Shown one piece after another: positions 20,982 to 32,079 of a stretch of DNA of 64,000 nt. Source of the stretch: Sipunculus nudus. Its lineage: Eukaryota; Annelida; Sipuncula; Golfingiida; Sipunculidae. The position numbers and the translations under genes were made by a program. The stretch spans positions 7,290,241 through 7,354,240 of the forward strand of contig CM049318.1 of assembly GCA_026874595.1 (NCBI GenBank), given 5' to 3'. Positions within the stretch are counted from its first letter, which is position 1; the number at the start of each line of letters is the position of its first letter. The notes beneath the pieces are model-generated. The model was given only the letters and a program-made list of their open reading frames with translations. It was not told the origin of the DNA and searched no databases.

Positions 20982-22508
20982 TATGGTCGTACATAAGGCG
21001 AATGTCTACGTACAATACCAGTCTCTCATATGGTCGTACATAACGCCAACGTGTAAGTAAAACACCAGTCACTCAGATGGTCGCACATAACGCTGAAATC
21101 TAAATAAAATATCAGTCACTCAGCTGGTTCACATAACGTTGAAATCTATGTACAATACCAGTCACTCAGATGGTCGTACCTAACACTAAATTCTATATAC
21201 AATACCAGTCCCTATGATGGTAGTACATAACGCCGAAATCTAGGTACAATACCATTCACTCAGATGTCGTACATGACGCCAAAATTTATGTACGATACCA
21301 TCTCAGAAGGTCATACATAACGCCTAAATCTATGTACAATACCAGTCACTCAAATGGTCGTACATTACGCTGAAATCAATGTACAATACCAACCACGCAG
21401 ATGGTCGTTCTTAGCCGAAATCTATGTACAATACACGCCACGCAGATGGTCGTACATAACGTTGAAATCTATGTACAAAACCCGTCACTCAGATGGTCGT
21501 ACATAACGCCGAAATCTATGTACAAAACCCGTCACTCAGATGGTCGTACATAACGCCGAAATCTATGTTCAAAACCCGTCACTCAGATGGTCGTACATAA
21601 CGCCGAAATCTATGTACAAAACCCGTCACTCAGATGGTCGTACACAACGTTGAAATCTATGTACAATACCAGTCACTCAGATGGTCGTACATAACGCCGA
21701 AATCTATGTACAAAACCCGTCACTCAGATGGTCGTACACAACGTTGAAATCTATGTACAAAACCCGTCACTCAGATGGTCGTACATGACGCCGAAATCTA
21801 TTTACAAAACCCGTCACTCAGATGGTCGTACATAACGCCGAAATCTATGTACAAAACCCGTCACTCAGATGGTCGTACATAACGCCGAAATCTATGTACA
21901 AAACCCGTACACAACGTTGAAATCTATGTACAATACCAGTCACTCAGATGGTCGTACATAACGCCGTAATCTATGTACAAAACCCGTCACTCAGATGGTC
22001 GTACATAACGCCGAAATCTATGTACAAAACCCGTCACTCAGATGGTCGTACATAACGCCGAAATCTATGTACAAAACCCGTCACTCAGATGGTCGTACAT
22101 AACGCCGAAATCTATGTACAAAACCCGTCACTCAGATGGTCGTACACAACGTTGAAATCTATGTACAAAACCCGTCACTCAGATGGTCGTACACAACGTT
22201 GAAATCTATGTACAATACCAGTCACTCAGATGGTCGTACATAACGCCGAAATCTATGTACAAAACCCGTCACTCAGATGGTCGTACATAACGCCGAAATC
22301 TATGTACAAAACCCGTCACTCAGATGGTCGTACATAACGCCGAAATCTATGTACAAAACCCGTCACTCAGATGGTCGTACATAACGCCGAAATCTATGTA
22401 CAAAACCCGTCACTCAGATGGTCGTACATAACGCCGAAATCTATGTGCTATACCAGTCACTCAGACGGTCGTATATAACGGCAACGTCAATGTACAGTAC
22501 CAGTGCGC
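20982..22508. repeat. 47-bp minisatellite array 2 (about 32 units)
   Basis: The unit is GAAATCTATGTACAAAACCC / GTCACTCAGATGGTCGTACA / TAACGCC, exactly 47 bp in the core. Two variants alternate irregularly: ACAAAACCCGTCACTC with CATAACGCC, and ACAATACCAGTCACTC with CACAACGTT. From about 21440 to 22440 units are nearly identical, while the edges are diverged. It lies 5' of the duplicated block at 22515, as array 1 does of the block at 5455. Confidence 0.97.
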
Positions 22509-22514
22509 AGAGAA

Positions 22515-22730
22515 AATATTTATGAATGATTAATTATTATTGACCGTGTTGAGTACTTCTTTCTTTTTGTTGTATGGAAGTATGACATGTTCATTCCCTG
22601 GGATGGACCTGTGATCTTCGGTACATCAGGCCGACTTGAACATTTCTCAAGACGTCGAGGCGGCTTTCACCTTAAGCCTATCATTTTCCCTGCCCATTTA
22701 GATATCCAAATTCGCAACAGAAAGCTTTAC
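22515..22730 (+). repeat. Duplicated flanking block, copy 3
   Basis: TTTATGAATGATTAATTATT ... GGTACATCAGGCCGACTTGA ... GAGGCGGCTTTCACCTTAAG ... CAACAGAAAGCTTTA matches 5455-6130 (minus its insertion) and 19080-19330. Confidence 0.8.
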
Positions 22731-22814
22731 ATAAAAATATAAGTTTTTGGCATGTTTAGCAAAAGATAGAAAAATATAGAAATTGGAAGTTCTTATAAGT
22801 TTAATTTGTCTTAC

Positions 22815-22950
22815 GAGCCTTGATGCCATGATGCCAGAGTTCGACCTGCTGTCTGGTAATTTTATATTTTATTGATCGGGGTCAGGCAAGTAGTTCTCGC
22901 GTCTATATTAATTTACATACCGGGTACTTTTGACCAGGGGCCATATCTAT
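22815..22950 (+). repeat. 5' block shared with 12960-13130
   Basis: GAGCCTTGATGCC ... TTCGACCTGCTGTCTGGTAA ... GCGTCTATATTAATTTACAT. Followed at 23165-23280 by a diverged version of the sequence upstream of copy B (GTCTGGGTAACGGATGAGTG; ATATCACCTGGGTGAGCG). Confidence 0.7.
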
Positions 22951-23285
22951 GCGGCTATATGCAGCTTCCGTGAAGAATACAGCACCCAAAACGCCCGATC
23001 AGCACACCTAGAACAAGACATAAGGAAACATTGACATTTAATAATAGAATAATTCTGATGAAGCCATGGACATTATAGAGTTAACAAGCACAAGGCAGAT
23101 TGAACTCTATTTTGAAAGTTTTGTGTTTCAAGTCACAGACTAGCATAGACCACAAATACCTTGCAAGGTTCAGTGAATTTGTCTGGGTAACGGATGAGTG
23201 GTGTATGAGATAGGTCAGAGGTTATTTTATGAGTACATCTATGACACGATTCTACACATATCACCTGGGTGAGCGAAATAACTCG

Positions 23286-23370
23286 GGTAGTGTAGATAAG
23301 TAGGGCCAAAAGATCATTGATCCGTGGAATGTGGACGAGCAATAAAAGGCAGAGCGTTTTAAATGATAAA
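23286..23370. repeat. Flanking block shared with 3815-3915
   Basis: ACTCGGGTAGTGTAGATAAG ... AAAGGCAGAGCGTTTTAAAT parallels the copy at 3815. Confidence 0.6.
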
Positions 23371-23545
23371 TATAGAAGGAGATATATTTATATATTTCAC
23401 GAACAGTCCAAAAGAACCCAACAATACATAATACACACGCCCATGCAAAGAACAGTTTTAAGAAATGTGTGTGTGTACAAAAGTCATCAAGATAATACAA
23501 TAATAACGTATAACTAACAAAAACTAAAATCGATTATTGGGCCAA

Positions 23546-23631
23546 GCCCATCTGCAGATGGGCCAGAAGGTGCATAGTATCAAATCCGTTATTAGGCTGC
23601 CCATCTGCAGATGGGCAACCCAATAACGGAT
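23546..23631. repeat. Repeated perfect palindrome inside a 48-nt near-perfect hairpin
   Basis: GCCCATCTGCAGATGGGC, an 18-bp perfect palindrome, occurs at 23546-23563 and again at 23599-23616. The second copy is the core of a 48-nt near-perfect inverted repeat (23584-23631, arms ATCCGTTATT and AATAACGGAT). CATCTG and CAGATG are each E-box-like. Function unknown; a transposon hairpin end or the breakpoint of an inverted duplication are possible. Confidence 0.85.
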
Positions 23632-23654
23632 CCTCATATTGATCCGCAAACGGG

Positions 23655-23655
<1 letters not shown>

Positions 23656-23704
<49 letters not shown>
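23656..23704. repeat. (AT)n microsatellite, left flank of the relic LTR
   Basis: Pure AT run ending at the TGTTAC start of the LTR. Confidence 0.95.
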
Positions 23705-23708
<4 letters not shown>

Positions 23709-23841
23709 ACAGATGTCTCTTTTACTGTCTTACATGTGTTTGTGTAGCGCTAGCATTGTCTGTTGCCATGGGAATTTATCTCCCTAACAAAGTTTATGCT
23801 CGTCACGACTACGTGATCTGTTGTTATTAGGTTTCGTAACA
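23705..23841 (+). mobile_element. Relic LTR (137 bp) of the 6747-12873 element family
   Basis: Starts TGTTACAGATGTCTC and follows the 5' LTR through GCGCTAGCATTGTCTGTTGC. It then jumps to its 3' end (TTTATGCTCGTCACGACTAC, TTTCGTAACA). About 650 bp of LTR interior is missing. It again sits inside an AT tract. No internal region is attached, so it is a solo or internally deleted LTR. Confidence 0.85.
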
Positions 23842-23911
23842 TATATAGAAGAAAAATATAGAAGGAGATAGTGCCACTCTATACATAAAAATATAAATCA
23901 TACATACACAA

Positions 23912-24013
<102 letters not shown>

Positions 24014-24175
24014 TGTAACGGGTTGCACATAAAAGCGGACGGAACTTTCTCGCTGGTTAAGCTTTTCTAGTAAAGCGTTTGGAACCCGGACATTTGCTCC
24101 ACAGACATGTGTTCGAATCCGGATCGGCTGAATATTTTCCCCCTCAACAAAATGTCTTCGTAACAAAAGCGGGCC
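24014..24175 (+). repeat. tRNA-related SINE-like element, family Z, copy 1
   Basis: Contains TCGCTGGTTAAGC (A-box-like) and GTGTTCGAATCC (B-box-like) about 55 bp apart, then GGATCGGCTGAATATTTTCC. The spacing is near that of a tRNA but no acceptor-stem pairing is evident. A diverged copy follows at 24330-24485. Confidence 0.55.
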
Positions 24176-24329
24176 TAGTCCGGGATGACGCCCATCTATC
24201 GGTCCCGGGGAAGGGTGGTTTGAAGTAATAGAGCAATTACCGGCACCTTGTTCACCAAAATGTGACTCCAGGGATAGTTAATCTTGCACTGATAGCAGAA
24301 CGTTCCTAAGGGGGGGGGGATTTGACGGG

Positions 24330-24485
24330 GTATCATTAAAGCGGACCGAATTGTCTCTCTGGTAGAACCCGCTTTTCTAGCGAAGCGGTTGGAACGCCAG
24401 ACATGTGAGCCACCGACATGGGTTCAAGTCCGGGATCGGACCAATATTTTCCTCTTAGCAAAATGATTACGCAACAATAGATAGA
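24330..24485 (+). repeat. tRNA-related SINE-like element, family Z, copy 2
   Basis: Parallels 24014-24175: AAAGCGGACCGAATTGTCTC, CTTTTCTAGCGAAGCGGTTG, GACATGGGTTCAAGTCCGGG (B-box-like), GGATCGGACCAATATTTTCC. A poly-G run (24311-24319) precedes it. Confidence 0.55.
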
Positions 24486-24609
24486 TACACCAGTGTGATT
24501 GTTGATCGAAACCGACAGTGCTCTATTAGCTGTTCAACGGGGTGTTAAGAGCTAATATCCGAAGAGCGATACAGCGCCGAAAATTGCTTAGGAGAAATAT
24601 ACGGGTAGC

Positions 24610-24740
24610 TGACCATGGGTTGATTCTGTATTGATTTGGAATTGAATTGGAATTGAAGGGGAAATTGAATTAATTTCAATTGGATTGACAAAAAGTGAAA
24701 ATGAATTAATTGGATTTGAATTGGAATTTAGGTAAAAACA
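24610..24740. repeat. AATTG-rich cryptic simple repeat
   Basis: Dense, irregular iteration of AATTGG/GAATT words, probably from slippage. Confidence 0.7.
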
Positions 24741-25094
24741 CGGTACTGAATTGGCCTGTAGTTTCAACTCATATTTTTCGACTCGTAGCTCACTGTTCCT
24801 AAATTGTTTGTATTAGCAGTTTCTGCATTGGTTAATATTAATGTAATGTTATTGTGTTTAGTAATAATAATATAATATAAAAGATAAGCGTGCGGAAGCG
24901 TGCACTTGTAATTCCGGATTTATGCAGTTCTGGAATTTAAAGATTTTTCCGGCCACAGACTGTATAATCACTCAGATGCCGATGGTCGAGTAAATAATTT
25001 ATTTTATCGACCACTAATATCAAGGCTTAATTGATATAATTTGGAAATATGCTCTATAATTTCTTAAATAATTATATATATTTTGCACAACGGT

Positions 25095-25320
25095 GTAGAT
25101 ACATAAGGCACACGTTTTTGTGCAATACAAGTCACTCAGATGGCCGTAAATAACAAACACGTCTATGTACATGCAATACAAGTCACTTATATGGTCGGAC
25201 ATGACGCCCACGTTTATGGAGAGTACCGGTTATGTAGATAGCTGTAAATAACGCCCTCGTCTTTGAACATTACTAGTCACGCAGGTGATCGCACATGACA
25301 TCCATGTCTAAAGTACCATC
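25095..25320. repeat. 47-bp minisatellite array 3 (about 5 diverged units)
   Basis: Words such as ACACGTCTATGTACATGCAA, ACAAGTCACTCAGATGGCCG and GTCGGACATGACGCCCACGT place it in the family of arrays 1 and 2. It ends about 200 bp before the ATG of copy D. Confidence 0.75.
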
Positions 25321-25389
25321 ACGCAACATTCACGTGAACTGCGTAAAGTGAAGAATGTGAGACCTTATTCAACATCTGATATAAGTCTT

Positions 25390-25518
25390 ACCTGTACTCA
25401 AGTAGCCAGAGGTCATTACGTACACCCAAGTATTGTTCCAGACATATCACTAGTGTGCGTGCACTTGTTTAGACGATCTGAGAGGGAGAGGAGACTTTAC
25501 ATTTTTCCCCAGTAAATC
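25390..25518 (+). promoter_or_regulatory. Conserved proximal 5' flank of methyltransferase D
   Basis: Counterpart of 13145-13263. Differences are scattered point changes. GCACTTGTTTAGACGA and GAGAGGGAGAGGAGACTT are retained, which suggests a shared core promoter and 5' UTR. Confidence 0.5.
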
Positions 25519-26851
25519 ATGGACCGCACTTTTACAGACAACTATGTTTCCCTGTTTGATGCGAGAGCTTATTTAGATAATTCTTACAACATCTTTGACG
25601 GGTCTCCATCAGCGTATCCTTTTTTCAGGAAGGACAAAGTGAAAATGCAACTTGACTTGTTCAGATATGGTATGTCACTGAGTTTTAGTCAAAGTACTGA
25701 TAAAGACATCTGTCAAAGCAAGAATTATACTAAAATAAAAGATTTTAATTTCCTAAGACTGCACGTTTTAATTATTTATTAAATGATAATATTTGCTTTA
25801 AACTAAATCAAATATTAATTTTATATGTATTCGTTTGCTTCAGGTTCAATTCGTGGTCGTCGCCTTTTGGAAATCGGATCTGGACCAACCATAGACTTTG
25901 CTATATCTCCTTGCCCTTACTTTGACGAGATTTACTTATCAGACTTCAACGAAGGAGCCAGACATCAGATCGAACTGTGGCGCCAGAAGGCGCCAGATGC
26001 ATTTGACTGGTCTGGCTATTTCAAATACATTACCGACTTGGAAGGAAACAGGTAAAAATCAAAATGCATGGATTCGATATTTTTTCTCGCATTCTGTTCG
26101 ATGAACGATGGGAAAGCCAAAAGATTTATTTTGTTTCCATTACAGTATCATCATTTTGCGGTAGATAATGTATATTTAGTTTTACTCCGCCTTTGTACAG
26201 TTTTTATACTATATTCATCATATCTACTTTCTGAAAACTGTGATTATCGGTGTCGGGATAATTTTAATGATTTATGATTTTTGTACATTCATGACATAGA
26301 CCGTATCAAACATTGTGTGATAAATCAAATATTTTTTAATAAAAATAATTAGTCATTTTTTAAGGTTTTATTCATTTGATCTGTTTCTTTTGTATTCCGT
26401 TAATTTTTATAGGGAATGTTGGAAGAAGAGGGAGAACGACCTCAGGTCTAAGTTGAAGGCCGTGCTGCCCTGTGACGTCCTAAAGAACAACCCCTTAGAG
26501 CCCATGGAGCTTGAGCCGTTTGACTGCGTCATCGAAAGTAATTGTCTTCTCACCGCTAGCGCTAGCGAACAGGATTATATTCAGGCAGTCCGAAACTGTG
26601 CTAGTTTGTTAAAACCTGGGGGAGATTTCGTTTCATTCGTCCTCTTGGGCTGCCAAGGTTATAAAGTAGCGAACCAAAGTTTGCCTACCTTTAAGGTAGA
26701 TGAAAAATTTAACATGCAGGCGTTGCAGGAGGCAGGGCTCTTTGTGAAAACGAACGTAACGAGATATGTTGAGAAAGACACATCCAAAAAGTATCGCAAG
26801 TACGCATCTGTTGAAACCTATGTCATGACACATGCTATTAAAGTTAAATAA
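25519..26851 (+). CDS. NNMT/PNMT/TEMT-family N-methyltransferase, three exons (copy D)
   Basis: Exons 25519-25669, 25844-26051 and 26413-26851 (151, 208 and 439 nt, as in copy B) join to 265 codons plus stop with GT-AG introns in the same phases. The SAM-binding LLEIGSGPTIDF and YLSDFNE are unchanged from copy B. By eye there are about 19 amino-acid changes: two in exon 1, two in exon 2 and about 15 in exon 3. These cluster at residues 161-175 (ITSNCLHTASAN becomes IESNCLLTASAS) and 193-201 (ISFTHLDSP becomes VSFVLLGCQ). In vertebrate NNMT the region after the conserved GG contributes to the substrate pocket, so B and D may prefer different substrates (inference). Satellite array 3 and a conserved flank lie directly upstream. 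It is a recent paralogue, with introns also alignable to those of B. Confidence 0.92.
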
Positions 26852-26852
26852 A
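26847..26852 (+). terminator. AATAAA overlapping the stop codon of copy D
   Basis: Same arrangement as in copy B; the stop TAA lies within AATAAA. Confidence 0.45.
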
Positions 26853-27439
26853 TGTGTCAATGATCACGGTCCTTCTATTTAAGATGGTTGAATTCACTTT
26901 CGTTTTTTGTTTGTTGGTTTTACTTCTTGTATGTATATCCTGAATATGAAAATCGAAACTCAACATCATACATATGCATTATATGCATACATACTTATTA
27001 CTTTGATAACCCTGTAGGTTACATAAGTTTTATGGTTATTGTATAACCGTTCCAAAAAGGGTCTTCTCATTATTAATAATGTATAATTGATAATAATAAA
27101 CTTTATACTTTATTGTGTTTTGTTGCCTTTTATAGTGAATAACATGTAAACAAGCAAACCCAAGCCATGGAAAAATAAACATACAATAATCTGCTCCTAT
27201 ATTGAATATTATATTATGACACATGCTGACAAATATTTGTAGATGTTATTTTAAAATCATGTGAAAATATATATATTATATTTCTTTGTTAATGAAATTG
27301 TATGAGAAGGAACTATTGAGTCCAATTTAACGATACAGTATTTAACACGGGTTTAATACATGCAGTTTTCATGATTATTCTGGCCTTGGTTGCGATATTG
27401 CTTGACAAAATATTTAAATAGAAAAGCACTCAGAGAGCG
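26853..27439. other. 3' flank of copy D
   Basis: The first about 150 bp still align with the 3' flank of copy B (GTCAATGATCACGGTCCTTC), so the duplication extends past the gene. Nothing else was recognised. Confidence 0.5.
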
Positions 27440-27698
27440 CAGACCTCCTCCAAGGCAGCTCGATCATTACCCCTTATAGGACTGTCCGAAAAAGCAGCAA
27501 TATATCCTTAAAATTTCCTATATCAAGATTGTTATCCGCATCAAAATTTAATAAATATTCCTAACATCATTGTCAAGCTATCCTGAAAATTTCACGAAAA
27601 TCCGTCATCAATAACTTTTTTACTAATGCTGCAATCAGACAAACAAACAAAACAACACTCGCAAAAAAACATAACATCTGCTGCTTAGCAGAGGTAAT
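27440..27698 (+). repeat. Dispersed element with AGCRGAGGTAAT-type end, copy 1
   Basis: Begins GCAGACCTCCTCCAAGGCAG and ends CTGCTTAGCAGAGGTAATA; the ends are imperfect inverted repeats. The interior has GAAAATTTCACGAAAATCCG and AGACAAACAAACAAA. Related pieces lie at 29440-29613 and 63180-63360. The class is unknown to me. Confidence 0.55.
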
Positions 27699-28559
27699 AA
27701 ACAAATATTGAGTCGAATATATTTGTAGACTAAAGCTTAGATATCTTATGCAGGCCTTGGGAATGCGGGATGCGGTATGCGTATAAAAACGGTACACGTT
27801 TTGATAAAAAAAGGTGAGATTACTCATGCGCGGATACGGTATTCGGAAGCGTATCCGGCAAAACGATCGCTACATGTAGCGATTATTTTTTATGTTTCCG
27901 GTTGGTATCCAGGTACAACAGATATACATAGAAAAAAAATGTATCCCGCCGTGCAGGTTAATACGAAATCTCTTAACACGCATTCCGCACATGTATAAGG
28001 AATCTTACAAGTTACCACTGAAATATAGCCCTCGAAACTAGTCAAAGTCCATATTGGAACCATATCCCGTGGGGATGGGGGTTTGGGGGAGCTTAACACA
28101 TTCCTGCAGTGCCTACGACGTAGGCCTACTAGTATGTCCCTTATAATAATGATTCACCGAGAGCCTTCGACGTACGGGTACAACTTATATTTTTCAGCGG
28201 TTTTACCTTTGAATTGTCATAAATGTCTCACTATACATTCCACAGTAACTGCATCATATGTGGCATACATATCCAGGGTCCTGCTATCGCACAGCGTAGC
28301 ATATTAAGACTAAGAGCGCAGGGAAGCTAGGGTTGGTCCACAGGTGCAGGGTAGCCCTAATAGTAATACACCTCTTTTGTAGACCCAAAACTGTACGCTT
28401 TTATGTGCACGATCACCAGCTGATGGTTTTCATAATAACAGCCGGAATTTATATTACAGTTTGCAGAAATATATTTTTTTTACTTAGCAGTGCATTGAAA
28501 AAATTACTCGTATATTCTGATATTACCTTGCAGTAAATGAATGTGCATATGTGTGTGGC
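27699..28559. other. Intergenic DNA
   Basis: Open frames here show no recognisable domain. A short GCGGGATGCGGTATGCG / GCGCGGATACGGTATTCGG patch at 27770-27860 is GC-richer. Confidence 0.35.
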
Positions 28560-28715
28560 ACAAAAAAAGTTAAGAGACCGGGGAGATGTCCGAGTCGGTT
28601 GAACTGTGTAAGCTGTTATTGGATAGGCTCCGTCAAGACTTGTTGGTCTAGTGGTAGCATAGGTCTATCAGGCTTTTACCGTACAGGCCTACCACGTAGG
28701 TTCGATTTCCTAATA
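28560..28715 (+). repeat. tRNA-related segment with two A-box-like motifs
   Basis: GATGTCCGAGTCGGTTGAAC resembles the start of a Leu/Ser-type tRNA. Further on, TTGGTCTAGTGGTAGCATAG (A-box-like) and TAGGTTCGATTTCC (B-box-like) lie about 50 bp apart, as in a tRNA. The acceptor ends do not pair convincingly, so this is a SINE head or tRNA pseudogene, not an annotated tRNA. Confidence 0.45.
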
Positions 28716-29343
28716 TTGCAAGGGTTTTTCCTCTTTATTTCCTTCCGCAGAGTAAATCTTTGTTATTCGTATGAATCTTTATCTTATCGTGTAGACCTAT
28801 TCTTGATACTTGTGGCGCTGGTAAATGCGTCATTTCTTTTCGCAGAATAGTGTTGTCCCAACATTACCCTTATTCCTTACATTGTCTCGCTTATAATTAA
28901 ATGTGTCATTTAGTATTAATTTAGGTAGGCTCGCACTTCCATGTTCCTTCCTAGCTCATTTTGTCGTCACGCTTGACCCGTGGTGCCCTGGTCCACTCGC
29001 AGACCCTGACTTCTGAAGATAGTTGCTGACTGCCGACTGACTATAGGACTATATTGCTGATAGTGAATGTGTTAAGTCATTTACTTTCTTATTACCGTAA
29101 AACAGGGCCCGGGACTATGAAAACAACGAACAATGATTCGGCCTCTCCGAGCGCTGTGCTGCGCCGCGCAGCAGAAAAACGCTGTACGTTGGGTTACTGA
29201 CACCTATCAGGAAAACAGCACGTATACACGTGGAGTGACGTCATTGTCTTCTATGACTTCATGACTCGCACACCAGATATGGCAAAAAAAATGGTCACCT
29301 GCTTCGTCCCAGTGAACACAATTCGCAATAGCCCCCGCCCTAA
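28716..29343. other. Intergenic DNA
   Basis: No gene seen. A short GC-rich palindromic patch (GCGCTGTGCTGCGCCGCGCAGC) is split across 29151-29172. Confidence 0.35.
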
Positions 29344-29423
29344 CCCCCCCCCCCCCCCCCCCACACACACATAAAATACTGGTGCTCATTCAGGGGTTAT
29401 TTTCGCATGGACCCCCCCCCCCC
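29344..29423. repeat. Two poly-C tracts
   Basis: C runs at 29344-29362 and 29411-29423, the first followed by ACACACACA. Assembly length here is unreliable. Confidence 0.9.
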
Positions 29424-29439
29424 GAAAAAAAAATAATAA

Positions 29440-29613
29440 ATTGTTCCTTGTATCATTGCCGAGCTATCCAAATAATGTCATCAAACCCTCTTAAGGACGT
29501 TTTGTGTTATCTTGCTAACAGTCAAACAGATAAACAGATAGCCTAAACATACGCGCCCAAAAACCGCCAAAAATACGCGCCATCCGCTTAGCGTGGCGGA
29601 GGTAATTATAGCA
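29440..29613 (+). repeat. Dispersed element with GCGGAGGTAAT end, copy 2 (5'-truncated)
   Basis: GTATCATTGCCGAGCTATCC, GTTATCTTGCTAACAGTCAA and a terminal TAGCGTGGCGGAGGTAATTA relate it to 27440-27698. Confidence 0.5.
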
Positions 29614-29954
29614 AATCTTCTGAGAACACTTTCAGACAAATAACCATAAATAAAACAAGCGGTATAATTTTGTACTTAGAGCCGACCGTTAAAATCAGAT
29701 TACAGTTCACACCTGTAGTCTTTAAGGCCTTTTGAAATCACTGAACATATAAATCACATAAATATAGATATACACTTGTTATATCTGAAGCCTCGGCTTG
29801 AACAAATTAATATGCAGTGGCTGAGCTAGAGATGCCTTCGAGGCCATGCCCCGCCCCCGACGCCAGAACCGAAAAGCAATTCTCAAAACTTGAATATATC
29901 AGTCAGGATTACATCGGTTAACATTATTGTACATTTTTATCTGCAATATTGTAT

Positions 29955-30148
29955 ACTAGAAGCGGATCCAGGTGTCCGGACCCCCCCCCCCTTTTTTTTC
30001 ATCAAAAAAACGTTTTTAGGGGCTTCAAAACAAAATTTTGCGGACTGGACCCCCCCCCCTTTTTCCAGACCTGGTGACTTTTTTTGGGTTTTATTAGTCC
30101 TCCTGGGTTGGACCCCCCTTTTCCTAAATCCTTGATCCGCCCCTGTAT
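29955..30148. mobile_element. Short inverted-repeat element (about 190 bp, MITE-like)
   Basis: The left end AGAAGCGGATCCAGGTGTCC and the right end read in reverse, CAGGGGCGGATCAAGGATTT, are imperfect inverted repeats. Both are followed inward by C-rich tracts. GGGGCGGATCCAGG also occurs at 30515 and, inverted, at 32150, so the terminus is a dispersed family. Confidence 0.6.
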
Positions 30149-30439
30149 ACATAGAAAAGGGTCATGATTTCTATCATGAGATGATCTAAAATCCTGATAA
30201 TGAATCATGTTTGCGAAACAAAGGATTAATTAATTGATTGTAATTATTCACACTTTACAACTTTTAATTTTTATTATTGGGATGCCAACTTGTTCTCTTG
30301 TTGTAAAAAGAATTTAAAATTGTAACGATGTCATTCTCGACTGTCTCTCATAAACGCGTATGTATATTTTAACACACGATTGTGCACCATGTGACCACAA
30401 TACGGGATATCGCTTATACCGATACTCTCGTGTGTGGAG

Positions 30440-30545
30440 GTAAAATCTGCTTGCCTGCCTGAAAAATTGGCAGGTGGCACATTACTATCGCGAATGGTGG
30501 CCTTTGGACACCCAGGGGCGGATCCAGGATTTTGCAAGGGGGGAG
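30440..30545 (-). repeat. Dispersed repeat W, copy 1
   Basis: On the minus strand: GGTGTCCAAAGGCCACCATT, CGCGATAGTAATGTGCCACC, TGCC...CAGGCAGGCAAG. The same order is found at 38700-38790 (+) and, more diverged, at 32146-32275 (-). The GGGGCGGATCCAGG terminus adjoins it. Confidence 0.65.
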
Positions 30546-32075
30546 GCTAGTATAGATACTTTACATAACCATATATATATATATAGACAACTCTAAATTA
30601 TTTTGGATTTTTTTTCTGGGTCTCCTCATAAGTCCGTCTATAACTGTTGAGTACAGCAGCTAACAGACGAATCAACCAACGTCGATTATTACGTGATAAA
30701 CCTTGCTTCGCAGAGGATTCATTTACTCAGCAAATAAAGGCTCTACTGGAGCAAGCAGTAAGAATGGGGAATTCATAGCAACAGAATAAATGATTTGGAA
30801 ATTATTTTTTTCTATCAACCGATTTAAAAATAAAAATAAGACTTGGGAATATTAATAATCTCTTTTTAAGTTGTCGTATAGGTATGAACATGAGATGTGA
30901 GCACAAGTGCCCAACGATGTAAACATTTCATTCATTATTTTATCTCAAATAATTGATCAGTCATAAAATAAAGTCACAACTACATATAAACATCAAAGTG
31001 TATTAAACATCATTGAAAAAGGCAAACAAATAACTCGTGATTGAATATTATTCTCTGATTACTTTTAATATATTACTCACCAGCGTTCATTTTGATTATC
31101 TGGTATAGCTTAAATTACTTTTCCATATGTGCAGTTGCTTCTTTAGTCTATAACTTGCTTTTATACGTTCAAACGTCAGATTTCTTTTATTTATGTCTGA
31201 AGTATAAAATGCATTACTTTCGTTCGCATATTTATACATTATCATTTCCATATTTATTTGGTAATTTATACATTTGTAATCGATAATAAATCTTCCATAA
31301 AAGGATGCTAAAGGTATAAAACATTGTCAGTTTACTCAAGTTTCTTGTACCGTTTTGTACATTTTTTCTTTCAAAGAGCGACAAGGACAAATAATTTCAA
31401 CACAGATTCCCCATTGAGAATTCAAACTGATATATACAGCCAAAATCCCAGTCCCCCATACATGTTATTTATGACGAGGCAGTAAATTTCGACTGCTTAT
31501 CATGAAAAACAAATGCTATGATGTAAGTATATTCAGACATTGTTTATTATTTTTTGTTTGAATGATAATGTATTGACGTTTTGTTAAAAAGAGAAAATGA
31601 TTTTTATTTCTAGGATAAAGAGAGGTGAAAAAGGCTTGCTTTTTATTTTAACGCTGAATCATGTTCACAAGCAAGATGTCGAAGCCCAAAGACGGTTCGA
31701 GCATTGCATAAGAAATGCTTGAGGGAGCCACGGATGATAGATTCTGTAATTCGAAATTTTTAACGTCTATTACTATGGTTGGAAAATGCCCAATTAATTA
31801 TTTAAATATACAATAGGACCTAGGGCCACAATGGTCCCCGCCCATATGTTAACCAGTAAAGTGTGGCATCAGTGATGGTGTGGGACGGACGGATGGATTC
31901 TGAAGGACAGGTGGACGAAAGGACGGAGGGACAGACAGACGCGGCCCATTTTAGTAGTCCTCTCACTTAACGGCTGGGGAATAAAAAAGATGCCTGATCC
32001 TGGTGTAGACATGCGCCTCTCCTAACGATTCCTTGGGTTTTCAAGGTTTATGTTTCAGTTGAAAGGGTGATATTT
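30546..32075. other. AT-rich intergenic DNA
   Basis: No gene recognised. A GGAC/GGACGGA-rich simple patch lies at 31885-31945. Confidence 0.4.
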
Positions 32076-32079
32076 GTAT

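Noticed and set aside
20982-22508. Regular direct repeats that might be taken for a CRISPR array
   Set aside because: Units abut with no unique spacers and the genome is eukaryotic; it is a minisatellite. The same holds for 4200-5240 and 47107-49558.
29207-30208. Gly-rich and Pro-rich open frames
   Set aside because: Produced by poly-C/poly-G tracts and a short inverted-repeat element.
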